Assembly: GCA_013816895.1 (NCBI GenBank)
Contig: JACDDR010000005.1
Span: 1-42,065 of the forward strand
DNA: 42,065 bases
Source: Bacteroidota bacterium
GTDB taxonomy: Bacteria > Bacteroidota > Bacteroidia > B-17B0 > Aurantibacillaceae
Direction of reading: 5' to 3'
Shown here: in pieces, positions 24,190-32,557 of the stretch
Position numbering within the stretch: the first letter of the stretch is position 1
How the letters are laid out: each line of letters opens with the position of its first letter
The notes under the pieces: generated by a model
Seen by the model: only the letters and a program-made list of their open reading frames with translations
Databases searched by the model: none
Told to the model about the DNA's origin: nothing
Program-made: the position numbers and the translations under genes

Positions 24190-25491
24190 TTGAAGCAAAT
24201 TTTTTTTATCCGGTATTTCTTAATATTCATTCCCTATGTGTTGTTTTCGCAGAATGATTCTACTACCGCGCGTTTTAATTTCCATTTTCAGCAAACCATT
24301 ATTACACAATATCATCCAAAATTCAACGCGCCGTATTCCAGCATTAATAGCCTGCAGCCCGAGGAAGAAACACAATCATCCTTAACAGCCACAATGTTTT
24401 TCGGTGCGCGTTTATGGAAAGGAGCATCTTTTTACTTTAACCCTGAAATTGCAGGAGGCTCTGGATTTAGTGCGGCAAGAGGGATAGCGGGATTCAGCAA
24501 TGGAGAAACGTTCAGGATCGGGAGCCCGGCACCGGCAATTTATCTTGCCCGGGCTTATTACAAACAGAATTTCTTCCTTTCAAAAAATTATTCCGTTACC
24601 GATGACGGAATTAACCAGGTTGAAGAAAAAGAAGCCGATAAACAGTTAACGTTTATTATAGGCAAATTCAGCGTAGCCGATTTTTTTGATGGAAATTCTT
24701 TCAGTCACGACCCTCGCACACAATTCATGAACTGGAGCCTGATGAGCACCGGAGCCTGGGACTATCCGGCTAACACAAGAGGATACACAACCGGAGCAAT
24801 TATACAATATGCTTCCCCGAAGTTCGAATGCCGTTTTGCTCTTACGTCGGTTCCTACTACGGCTAATGGTCCTGTTTTAAATTACAATTATTTACAGGCC
24901 AACGCCAATACGATCGAATTTCAATATAACTATTCAAAAAAAGGCAATGTTAAATTACTTGGGTTCTATAACAATGCCCCTATGGGTTCTTATGTAAAGG
25001 CCACGGCCCATAACGACACCATAGACATTACAACCGAAAGAAGCTTTGGACGAAGTAAATATGGCGCCTCACTTAACATAGAACATAATTTCACCCCTAA
25101 TGTTGGAGTATTTGCGCGGGCAAGTTATAACGACGGGAATAATGAAACTTGGGCTTTTACTGAAATAGATCAATCCGCACATATTGGCTTAAGTTTAAAA
25201 GGCGCGATGTGGAAACGAGCCGATGATGTATTTGGAATTGCAGCCGTGATTAATGGCATCAGTCCGCAACACCAGGCGTATTTAAAAAAAGGCGGCTATG
25301 GATTTATAATTGGCGATGGAAATCTGAATTACGCCAATGAATTTATTTCCGAAGTCTATTATTTATTTTTGATTAAGAAATGGTTTCTTTCAATTTCTCC
25401 CGGTTATCAGTTCATCCTAAATCCCGCTTACAATGCGTCGCGTAGCGGACCCGTTCATGTGTTTTCGCTCCGCGCCCACCTTCAATTTTAG
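24190..25491 (+). CDS. OprB-like outer-membrane porin of the efflux operon
   Basis: The 433-aa product is read from TTG at 24190, two bases after the czcA stop; this gives a normal signal peptide (IFFIRYFLIFIPYVLFSQ). The body has the features of the OprB 'carbohydrate porin' family: FIIGKFSVADFFDGN, DPRTQFMNWSLMSTGAWDYP, NTRGYTTGAIIQY and a terminal strand VFSLRAHLQF. No metal-binding motif stands out. The tight spacing makes it the last gene of the Czc operon. Whether it carries sugars, anions or metal complexes is unknown. Confidence 0.85.
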   Translation: MKQIFFIRYFLIFIPYVLFSQNDSTTARFNFHFQQTIITQYHPKFNAPYSSINSLQPEEETQSSLTATMFFGARLWKGASFYFNPEIAGGSGFSAARGIAGFSNGETFRIGSPAPAIYLARAYYKQNFFLSKNYSVTDDGINQVEEKEADKQLTFIIGKFSVADFFDGNSFSHDPRTQFMNWSLMSTGAWDYPANTRGYTTGAIIQYASPKFECRFALTSVPTTANGPVLNYNYLQANANTIEFQYNYSKKGNVKLLGFYNNAPMGSYVKATAHNDTIDITTERSFGRSKYGASLNIEHNFTPNVGVFARASYNDGNNETWAFTEIDQSAHIGLSLKGAMWKRADDVFGIAAVINGISPQHQAYLKKGGYGFIIGDGNLNYANEFISEVYYLFLIKKWFLSISPGYQFILNPAYNASRSGPVHVFSLRAHLQF

Positions 25492-25536
25492 TTCTTTTTT
25501 TTTAGATCTTTTAAGAAGAATATCCGATTTTTTTTT

Positions 25537-25545
25537 TACCTTTGC
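25537..25545 (+). promoter_or_regulatory. -7 promoter box before the small protein/SulP2
   Basis: TACCTTTGC is a perfect TAnnTTTG element preceded by a T-rich run. It lies five bases before the TTG at 25550, so transcription would begin almost at the start codon. Confidence 0.65.
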
Positions 25546-25549
25546 AGCA

Positions 25550-25864
25550 TTGAAGTTTTTTAAACATATCTTTTTGTTTACGTTTTTAACCGCGATGGTT
25601 TTTACTGTTGCTCGTTATATTCCTTTGGAAGAAGACCTGGTTGTTAAAACCGAGCTTTCTAAAAAGAGTAGCGGAGAAGGAAATGAAGAAGGCGATACGG
25701 AAGACGGCGACCCTGATACAGACAACGATTTAAACGATTTTTTAAATGCGCCTGAAATTTTAGACTGGACCGATTACAACATCGATCCTTATCTTTACAA
25801 TTACACCTCGCACAAATATCTGTGCTTCTACGTTAATATTACCACCCCTCCTCCAAAAATTTAA
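25550..25864 (+). CDS. Small secreted acidic protein preceding SulP2 (unknown)
   Basis: The frame is longer upstream, but the -7 box at 25537-25545 makes TTG at 25550 the likely start. This gives about 104 aa: a signal peptide or anchor (FFKHIFLFTFLTAMVFTVA), a very acidic middle (EGDTEDGDPDTDNDLNDF), an aromatic stretch (YNIDPYLYNYTSHKY) and the end TTPPPKI. I know no family. The layout resembles the small protein before SulP1 (signal, acidic patch, hydrophobic stretch, Pro-containing end), although the sequences are not obviously alignable. SulP2 starts 69 bp later. The first ATG in frame would remove most of the signal peptide. Confidence 0.55.
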   Translation: MKFFKHIFLFTFLTAMVFTVARYIPLEEDLVVKTELSKKSSGEGNEEGDTEDGDPDTDNDLNDFLNAPEILDWTDYNIDPYLYNYTSHKYLCFYVNITTPPPKI

Positions 25865-25933
25865 GATGCATAACACATTCGTTGTTCAGTAAAACAGCGA
25901 TGATCTTTTGTTATTATCTAATCTTAAATTTTT

Positions 25934-27457
25934 ATGAACTCTAAAAATATTTTAACCGATTTTAAATCGGGCATTGTTGTGTTTCTTGTAGCATTGCCTT
26001 TATGCCTGGGAATTGCACTTACCTGTAATGTTCCACTGTTCTCAGGCATCCTTGCGGGAGTAATAGGCGGCGTTTTTGTAACGTTCTTCAGCACTTCGGC
26101 ATTAAGTGTCAGCGGTCCTGCTGCCGGACTAACAGCCGTTACCATTTCATCGGTTGCCACATTAGGTTCTTTTCCTCTATTTCTCTCCGCAGTTTGTTGT
26201 GCGGGCGCATTACAAATAGTATTGGGCTATATCAAAGCCGGCTCCATTGGTGATTTTATTCCGGTTTCTGTTATTAAAGGAATGCTTGCCGGGATTGGAA
26301 TTATCCTCATCATTAAACAGCTCCCGCATCTCGTAGGATATGACAGCGATCCTGAAGGAGATTTTGATTTTATACAACCGGATGGGCACAATACATTTTC
26401 GGAATTGTTTTACATGTTCAATTATATTACCCCGGGCGCTGTAATTGTTGGTATTGTTTCAATAGGGATAATAATTATCAGCCAGCAAAACTTCTACAAA
26501 AAAAACAAAATCCTATCAACTGTTCCTGGTCCACTACTGGTGGTGCTGTGTGGCATATTTCTGGCCATTCTTTTTGAACCCTTTCCCTATTTTTCAATAT
26601 CACAGGATCACATGGTTAATCTGCCCGTGATTAAAAACCTTAGCGACTTTAAACAGGTTCTTGTGCCGCCCGATTTTAGTCTCTGGTACACTTCAAAATT
26701 CTGGTCAATCGCGCTTACACTTGCGTTTGTTGCAAGCCTCGAATCCTTGTTAAGCGTTGAGGCAGTTGATAAACTCGATCCTCTTAAACGCAAATCGGAT
26801 TTTAATACTGAATTAAAAGCCCAGGGTCTCGGAAACATTCTTTGCGGCCTGTTGGGCGCACTTCCTGTAACGGCCGTTATTGTAAGAGGTTCCGCTAATA
26901 TTAATGCGGGAGCAACAAGTAAATTGTCGGCTGTATTTCACGCATTGTTACTGGCATCCAGCATTCTGTTTCTTCCATCATTACTGATGAAAATCCCTAA
27001 TGCTGCGTTGGCAGCGATACTTATAACCACCGGGTACAAATTATCGCAGGTATCTTTGTTTACAAAAATGTATCAGAAAGGAATAGATCAGTTTCTCCCC
27101 TTATTAACAACCATTGTAGTAATGCTCCTCAGTGACCTTCTGAAAGGTGTTGGTGCCGGAGTCATTGTAGCCATTATCTTTATCATACGCTCCAATATTA
27201 AATCATCGTTTGACGTAGCTGAAGATGTTATCGATGGAAAACAGCATTACATTATCAAACTACCAACGCACATCACCTACTTTAATAAGGGCTACCTTCT
27301 TAAATACTTAAACTCTCTGAAAAAAGGAAGTAAACTTATTATCGATGGTTCGATTAATAAAACAACTGATAAAGAAGCGAGGGACGTTATGCAGGAGTTT
27401 GTTGAGGCTTCGCACATAAAACAAATAGAAGTAGAAATTATTAAATATAAATTATAA
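25934..27457 (+). CDS. SulP-family anion transporter (likely bicarbonate), copy 2
   Basis: The 507-aa protein shares the SulP core with copy 1 (FKSGIVVFLVALPLCLGIAL, LSVSGPAAGLTAVTI, FVASLESLLSVEAVDKLDP, ALPVTAVIVRGSANINAG) but is clearly diverged, not a recent duplication. A short degenerate STAS-like tail follows from about residue 430. It is separated by only 7 bp from a beta-carbonic anhydrase. SulP and carbonic anhydrase are often paired or fused in bacteria, which makes bicarbonate the best substrate guess. Confidence 0.92.
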   Translation: MNSKNILTDFKSGIVVFLVALPLCLGIALTCNVPLFSGILAGVIGGVFVTFFSTSALSVSGPAAGLTAVTISSVATLGSFPLFLSAVCCAGALQIVLGYIKAGSIGDFIPVSVIKGMLAGIGIILIIKQLPHLVGYDSDPEGDFDFIQPDGHNTFSELFYMFNYITPGAVIVGIVSIGIIIISQQNFYKKNKILSTVPGPLLVVLCGIFLAILFEPFPYFSISQDHMVNLPVIKNLSDFKQVLVPPDFSLWYTSKFWSIALTLAFVASLESLLSVEAVDKLDPLKRKSDFNTELKAQGLGNILCGLLGALPVTAVIVRGSANINAGATSKLSAVFHALLLASSILFLPSLLMKIPNAALAAILITTGYKLSQVSLFTKMYQKGIDQFLPLLTTIVVMLLSDLLKGVGAGVIVAIIFIIRSNIKSSFDVAEDVIDGKQHYIIKLPTHITYFNKGYLLKYLNSLKKGSKLIIDGSINKTTDKEARDVMQEFVEASHIKQIEVEIIKYKL

Positions 27458-27464
27458 TTAAATC

Positions 27465-28100
27465 ATGGAAGAAAGTTATAAAAGATTGATTGACGGGAAT
27501 CGCAGGTTTGCGTTAACCAAAAAATTTGAAGACCCGGAGTACTTCAAAAAATTGTCATTGGGCCAGAAACCGGAATATCTCTGGATTGGCTGCAGCGACA
27601 GTCGCGTGCCGGCAAACGAAGTTACTTCTACAGAAGCGGGACAAATATTTGTGCACCGTAATGTAGCCAACCTAGTGGTTCACACCGATATGAGCATGCT
27701 CACAGTTTTAGATTACGCGGTCAATTTTTTGAAAGTGAAGCATATCGTGGTCTGTGGTCATTATGGTTGCGGCGGCATTAACGCGGCCATCAACAATCAG
27801 GTAAATGGCATTGCAGATAACTGGTTATTGAACATTAAAAATGTGTATAATAAATACAGTGGCGAACTTCAGGAAATAAAAGACCCGGATAAGCGAATGG
27901 ATAAACTCACTGAATTAAATGTAATTGAGCAAGTCAGGAACATTGCAAAAACAAGCATTGTGCAGAAAGTGTGGAGCGAACGGCCCCTGCACATTCATGG
28001 ATGGGTATATGGCATTAACAGCGGACTGATAAGTGATTTATGCGTTATCCATGACGGACAGGAAGACATAGAAGAAATTTACCGGTATAACATTAAATAA
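27465..28100 (+). CDS. Beta-class carbonic anhydrase
   Basis: The 211-aa enzyme interconverts CO2 and bicarbonate. The zinc ligands C43, H99 and C102 are in WIGCSDSRVPANE and CGHYGCGG, with the D45/R47 dyad intact, and HRNVANLV follows the family pattern. It starts 7 bp after SulP2, so it is co-transcribed and would equilibrate the bicarbonate brought in. No signal peptide, so it is cytoplasmic. In a cell that also runs DabAB, a cytoplasmic carbonic anhydrase would leak accumulated bicarbonate, so the two may be used under different conditions. Confidence 0.97.
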   Translation: MEESYKRLIDGNRRFALTKKFEDPEYFKKLSLGQKPEYLWIGCSDSRVPANEVTSTEAGQIFVHRNVANLVVHTDMSMLTVLDYAVNFLKVKHIVVCGHYGCGGINAAINNQVNGIADNWLLNIKNVYNKYSGELQEIKDPDKRMDKLTELNVIEQVRNIAKTSIVQKVWSERPLHIHGWVYGINSGLISDLCVIHDGQEDIEEIYRYNIK

Positions 28101-28156
28101 TTTTGTTTTTCATGTTTAGTTAATAGCTTTATACACTTATTTAAATTAAAAAATAA

Positions 28157-28927
28157 ATGAAAACAGCTTTAATTACCGGAAGTACAAGTGGCATTGGGTT
28201 GGGCATCGCCCGCGAATTCGCTAAAACAAAAAAATACAATATTATATTCAATGGCCTTGAAACCAACGGTCAGGAAATTGCTGATGAAGTAGGCAAGGAG
28301 TTTGGCATTGGTGTGATGTTCAGCAACGCCAACATGTTAAAGCCGGAAGAATTAAGAAAAATGGTGGAAGACGGTAATGCGAAGTTCGGGCAGATTGATA
28401 TCCTTATCAATAACGCCGGAATTCAGCACGTGTCAGCTATTGAAGAGTTTCCCGATGAAAAATGGAACGCGATCATAGGAATTAATCTTACTTCGGCTTT
28501 TTATTTAAGCAAGGCTGTTTGGAAAGGCATGAAAGAAAGAAAATTCGGACGGATCATAAACATTGCATCAGCGCATGGCCTTGTGGCGAGCGAATTTAAA
28601 AGCGCATACGTTTCAAGTAAACATGGTATTGTAGGCTTAACAAAAACCCTTGCCCTTGAAGGCGCTCCTTTTAATATTACGTGTAACGCTATTTGTCCGG
28701 GTTACGTGAGAACGCCACTGGTTGAAAAACAAATTGCCGACCAGGCGAAAACCCACGGAATTCCTGAAAGTGAAGTAATCAATAAAATTATGCTTGCAAA
28801 GCAAGCTGTAAAGGAGTTCGTTTCACTTGAAACATTGGGCCAGACAGCGCTCTTGTTAGCGGCCGAGCACGCCAATACAATTACCGGTATTGCTCTTCCG
28901 GTTGACGGAGGATGGACTGCTCAATAA
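28157..28927 (+). CDS. bdhA: 3-hydroxybutyrate dehydrogenase (SDR)
   Basis: The 256-aa classical short-chain dehydrogenase has TGSTSGIG (7-14), NNAG (85-88) and the tetrad N110, S138, Y151, K155. The segment NAICPGYVRTPLVEKQIADQ and the end LPVDGGWTAQ match D-3-hydroxybutyrate dehydrogenase, which oxidises 3-hydroxybutyrate to acetoacetate with NAD. It lies 56 bp after the carbonic anhydrase in the same direction, possibly with its own promoter. A link to the carbon-uptake block is not obvious. Confidence 0.9.
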   Translation: MKTALITGSTSGIGLGIAREFAKTKKYNIIFNGLETNGQEIADEVGKEFGIGVMFSNANMLKPEELRKMVEDGNAKFGQIDILINNAGIQHVSAIEEFPDEKWNAIIGINLTSAFYLSKAVWKGMKERKFGRIINIASAHGLVASEFKSAYVSSKHGIVGLTKTLALEGAPFNITCNAICPGYVRTPLVEKQIADQAKTHGIPESEVINKIMLAKQAVKEFVSLETLGQTALLLAAEHANTITGIALPVDGGWTAQ

Positions 28928-28932
28928 TCAAA

Positions 28933-28962
28933 ACGGGTTTGATGGTGCTTTTTAACATCCGT
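28933..28962 (+). terminator. Possible weak terminator after bdhA
   Basis: ACGG...GATG can pair with CATCCGT (28956-28962) with a GTTT bulge, and is followed by CTTATTTTT. The stem is short, so this is tentative. Confidence 0.35.
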
Positions 28963-28997
28963 CTTATTTTTAAATAAATCGGAGAGTAAAAACTTGT

Positions 28998-29005
28998 TAC
29001 CTTTG
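28998..29005 (+). promoter_or_regulatory. -7 promoter box of the ABC exporter
   Basis: TACCTTTG is a perfect TAnnTTTG match, five bases before the GTG start at 29011; the spacing equals that at 25537/25550. Confidence 0.6.
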
Positions 29006-29010
29006 GCAAC

Positions 29011-30786
29011 GTGAAAATACTTTTACATTATTTAAAGCAACACAAAAATTTACTCTTCTGTGCATTGCTATTAGCGGCCGTTAACCAGTGCTTTTCTTTA
29101 TGCGATTCAATTATTACAGGTAAACTGATTAATAAATTCAGCGCGGCGCATGTTGAAGAAGGAAGTAACCATTACTGGCGTGTGGGTGCAAACTTTAAAG
29201 AATTTTCTCAAAATCTTATTTTCTTTTTATCGTTATCTGTTGGTGCGGCCATGATGTCAAGGATTGCGAAAAACTTCCAGGATTATTTTTCCAATATTGT
29301 TATCCAGCGAACCAGTGCTCACATGTACACCGACGGCATCAAAAAAGCATTATCACTCCCCTATCTCGATTTCGAAGATCAGCGAAGCGGCGAAACTCTT
29401 GGGAGACTTCAGAAAGTAAAAACCGATACGGAACGTTTTGTAAATATTTTTATTTCTCTCATCTTTCAGTTTCTTATCGGTATCATATTTGTAGTTGTAT
29501 ATGCTGTAAGTATTCACTGGCTTCTCGGCCCGCTCTTCCTGGCTACCGTGCCCGTTATCGCCGGGATCAGCTCTTTCCTCGGGCAAAAAATAAAAATTGT
29601 TTCCAAACAAATTATTGGCGAAACAACCGCACTTGCCGGGGCTACCACCGAATCTTTGCGCAACATTGAACTCGTAAAAAGCCTCGGACTGGTAGAACAG
29701 GAAGAAAAACGACTAAACCTCACCACCCTTAAGATCCTCGGCCTGGAATTAAAAAAAGTACGCTTTGTTCGCTCTCTTAGCTTCATCCAGGGAACAACCG
29801 TTCACTTTGTAAGGACCTGCCTGGTATTTGCGCTCTATTGTTTTTTGTTTAACAGTGTTATCAAAATTGGTGACCTGGTGACGCTAATGTTTTTTTCCTT
29901 TTTCATCTTTAATCCTTTGCAGGAACTTGGTAATGCAATCGCCATGTTTAACGAAACCAAAGTAAGCATGGATAATTTTTCGAAGCTGATGAATTCACCT
30001 TCGGAAGTGGTGCCGGCAAAGCCCGATCACTTGGGCGAAATAAAAGAAGTGGAATTCAGGGAACTTTCTTTTGGTCATAATACATCCCAGGGTTTTGCCG
30101 TAAAAAACATTAACCTTAAAATTAAAGGCGGACAAACCATTGCCTTTGTAGGGCCCAGCGGCAGCGGCAAGACAACACTCGTGAAATTATTGCTCGGCCT
30201 GTACCAGCCGAATATTGGCTCTGTTTTGTATAACAACATTCAATCCACGCAAATTAACCTCAACGAATTGCGCGTGCAGCTTGGGCTTGTTTCACAGGAT
30301 TCGCAATTGTTCAGCGGTACCATTAAAGACAATCTCTTATTTGTAAAACCAAACGCAACCGACCAGGAACTGCTGGATGTATTGAATAAAGCAGCCTGTC
30401 AGAATTTATTAAAGCGCGCCAGCAAAGGCTTGTTAAGTACCATTGGCGAAGGAGGAATTAAATTAAGCGGCGGAGAAAAGCAGCGTATTTCCATTGCGCG
30501 TTCCCTGCTTAGAAATCCGAAACTCCTTATTTTTGATGAAGCTACTTCCGCTCTTGACTCTTTAACTGAAGAGGAAATCTCCGAAACTATTCGCCAAATT
30601 AGCGCCAGCAAAGATCAGATCACCATCCTGATCGCTCATCGCCTGAGCACCATTATGCATGCAGATAAAATTGTTGTGCTTGAACAGGGCCACATCATTG
30701 AACAGGGTAAACATGAAGATCTTTTAAACGAAAAAGGTCTTTACTATGCAATGTGGCGCCAACAGATTGGCGAAAGAAAGAAATAG
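29011..30786 (+). CDS. ABC exporter (ABCB/MsbA type, fused TM and ATPase)
   Basis: The 591-aa protein has six membrane segments (residues about 12-320) and one nucleotide-binding domain: Walker A GPSGSGKT at 381-388, the Q-loop in LVSQDSQLFSG, the signature LSGGEKQR from 485, Walker B LLIFDEATSALD and the H-loop IAHRLST. It forms a homodimeric exporter; the substrate (lipid, drug or peptide) cannot be told. Translation starts at GTG, and no other suitable start fits the family N-terminus. It stands alone with its own promoter. Confidence 0.93.
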   Translation: MKILLHYLKQHKNLLFCALLLAAVNQCFSLCDSIITGKLINKFSAAHVEEGSNHYWRVGANFKEFSQNLIFFLSLSVGAAMMSRIAKNFQDYFSNIVIQRTSAHMYTDGIKKALSLPYLDFEDQRSGETLGRLQKVKTDTERFVNIFISLIFQFLIGIIFVVVYAVSIHWLLGPLFLATVPVIAGISSFLGQKIKIVSKQIIGETTALAGATTESLRNIELVKSLGLVEQEEKRLNLTTLKILGLELKKVRFVRSLSFIQGTTVHFVRTCLVFALYCFLFNSVIKIGDLVTLMFFSFFIFNPLQELGNAIAMFNETKVSMDNFSKLMNSPSEVVPAKPDHLGEIKEVEFRELSFGHNTSQGFAVKNINLKIKGGQTIAFVGPSGSGKTTLVKLLLGLYQPNIGSVLYNNIQSTQINLNELRVQLGLVSQDSQLFSGTIKDNLLFVKPNATDQELLDVLNKAACQNLLKRASKGLLSTIGEGGIKLSGGEKQRISIARSLLRNPKLLIFDEATSALDSLTEEEISETIRQISASKDQITILIAHRLSTIMHADKIVVLEQGHIIEQGKHEDLLNEKGLYYAMWRQQIGERKK

Positions 30787-30967
30787 TATTTCAGTATCAG
30801 AACACTTTGTCATTGAAGCTACGTTTCAATTCTATGAATCTTCCTATAAAAAATACGATTTCCTTTTTAACACTATAATCCAAAACATCCATCTGTCTAT
30901 GTGGTTAAATTTTGGACTAATAATATAAGGTTGAGGGGTCACATAACAAACGTCATCTTAGCCAAAC

Positions 30968-30996
30968 AAAAAAGCCACTCTTTTGGAATGGCTTTT
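30968..30996 (-). terminator. Rho-independent terminator of the His/Cys-rich protein gene
   Basis: On the minus strand AAAGCCATTC pairs (one U-G wobble) with GAGTGGCTTTTTT around an A-rich loop and runs into a T-tract. It lies about 20 bp past the stop codon of the 31017-31364 gene. Confidence 0.8.
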
Positions 30997-31016
30997 CAGA
31001 ATATTTTTAATTGTTA

Positions 31017-31364
31017 TTAATGTCCGTGATGCTCCGGAGCATTGTCTTTAGGCGAATCGGTATGCTCAGCGGCTGTAGAATCTTTAGCAGTATTCGGCTC
31101 TTCTGAACTTTCTTCATGATGAGAAGCCGCTCCTCCTTTTACTTCATTTCCATGTTCATCATGGCCTGTATGATCTCCTTTTTCGCATTTATCCATACAT
31201 TCTTTCGAACAATCTTCTTTGCACTCGCACTCACCGCCATGTTTTGGATCGCACACGCTTAATAATAATACGATGATAAAAACCAATACAGAAGCCATGA
31301 TAAGGGGCACGGTAAAGGAAACTGGTTTTTGTTCTGTAGGGTGATCGTTATGATGGTCTGACAT
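31017..31364 (-). CDS. Single-pass membrane protein with His/Cys-rich exterior tail
   Basis: The 115-aa protein has a His-containing N-terminus (H4, H5, H8), one membrane helix (FTVPLIMASVLVFIIVLLLS, about 17-37) and a soluble tail. The tail carries CECKEDCSKECMDKC (C46, C48, C52, C56, C60; i/i+4 spacing) plus C38, then many His (65, 68, 71, 82, 83, 101, 112, 113, 115) and acidic residues, ending HHGH. Composition points to metal binding or buffering in the periplasm. I recognise no family. It is a monocistronic unit with its own terminator. Confidence 0.7.
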   Translation of the reverse strand: MSDHHNDHPTEQKPVSFTVPLIMASVLVFIIVLLLSVCDPKHGGECECKEDCSKECMDKCEKGDHTGHDEHGNEVKGGAASHHEESSEEPNTAKDSTAAEHTDSPKDNAPEHHGH

Positions 31365-31416
31365 AGTTGTAATTTTACGGTGCTAAAATAAGAGAATAAT
31401 TTAATTTAAAAAAGGA

Positions 31417-32487
31417 TTATTCCTTAATAAATTTGAGATGTCGCATTGAACCGCCCGACATGATCTTTATCATGTAAACTCCGGCTTTTAGATCGGATAT
31501 ATTTGCATAGCTGAGTGTGTTGTTAACATAAATTGCCGCCGCGCTTTTGATCCTTTTTCCGTTCATGTCATACATCTCAAAGTTTATGGTGTTTTGATTT
31601 TCAGAAGAAAAAAAGAGTTTATCCGTTGCTGGGTTCGGAAAAACAGATACTCCTGAAAGGTCTGTATATTCCTTAATACCCACAAACGTTCGGACGGAAT
31701 CCCTGTAACGTGCCTGGTTCGGAGCAAAATTGCCGTTATTATAGGCTCCGCTGATTTCGAGATACGGGATTTTGCTGTTAAGCGTCATCCACTGATAACT
31801 GCGCTGGTAGTTTAAAAATCCTATAGCCGGGAAACCATTGGCCTTCACTGTGTCTTTTGAATATTGCGTGGTTACAAGTCTCAGGCAGTTTGCTGTTCCG
31901 TATGGTGTTGTAACGGTTCCCCATCCATCCACCACGGTAACACGATAGCCTGTTTTTGAGTACCGCACCGGCACCTGGGTATTGGTAATTGTGGAAAATC
32001 TGAATGTAGTGCTGTCGTATTTTGGATACGACATTGGAAAATTATATAATTCGTCCTTATCTGAATAATAATTCGGCACAGGAAATGAATTGTAAGTGAG
32101 CCCTACTCCGTCGGCTACATAAGCGTTTGGAGAAATTTGCTTTTTATAAAAGTTGTAATAGTTGGTGAAATAAAACGGATTCTGGCCAATCGTATCGGCT
32201 ATTTTTTCGCCATACTCATTGGCTCCGAAAAAGAAAAAAGCATACGGCGTTTGAAAGGCGACCTTAAAATTTCGGATTCCCTGGCCGGAAGGAATAAGGG
32301 TACTGAAATTCCAGCTAAAGCTGGCGCCGGTTTGTGTGAAACTGCCTATGGAATTAAGCTTTGCATTACTGTACCTCAGGGTATCGCCGCCTGAAGGCAT
32401 ATTGGAGTTACCAAGCGTGATTGGGGATTGCGCGGATGCACAAAAAAAAGTCATCGCTACTAACATGGAAAAAATAATTCTATTCAT
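31417..32487 (-). CDS. Secreted protein with T9SS type A sorting domain
   Basis: The 356-aa protein has a signal peptide (IIFSMLVAMTFFCASAQ), a beta-rich body of about 255 residues with no recognised domain and a C-terminal sorting domain: VSVFPNPATDKLFF, YDMNGKRI, LKAGVYMIKI and a final LKFIKE. It is exported by type IX secretion. Function unknown. It is divergent from the Omp85-family gene with a 70-bp shared promoter region. Confidence 0.88.
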   Translation of the reverse strand: MNRIIFSMLVAMTFFCASAQSPITLGNSNMPSGGDTLRYSNAKLNSIGSFTQTGASFSWNFSTLIPSGQGIRNFKVAFQTPYAFFFFGANEYGEKIADTIGQNPFYFTNYYNFYKKQISPNAYVADGVGLTYNSFPVPNYYSDKDELYNFPMSYPKYDSTTFRFSTITNTQVPVRYSKTGYRVTVVDGWGTVTTPYGTANCLRLVTTQYSKDTVKANGFPAIGFLNYQRSYQWMTLNSKIPYLEISGAYNNGNFAPNQARYRDSVRTFVGIKEYTDLSGVSVFPNPATDKLFFSSENQNTINFEMYDMNGKRIKSAAAIYVNNTLSYANISDLKAGVYMIKIMSGGSMRHLKFIKE

Positions 32488-32518
32488 GAATGTGGTATTT
32501 TTGTTGTATATTAATAGT

Positions 32519-32526
32519 GAAAGATA
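32519..32526 (-). promoter_or_regulatory. Possible -7 box of the T9SS protein gene
   Basis: TATCTTTC on the minus strand differs from TAnnTTTG only in the last base and lies about 31 bases before the ATG at 32487. Confidence 0.35.
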
Positions 32527-32546
32527 CTAAAAAAAAATTCTAACGT

Positions 32547-32554
32547 TATATTTT
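32547..32554 (+). promoter_or_regulatory. Possible -7 box of the Omp85-family gene
   Basis: TATATTTT lies three bases before the GTG at 32558; it differs from TAnnTTTG in the last base. This would give another very short or absent leader. Confidence 0.35.
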
Positions 32555-32557
32555 TAA

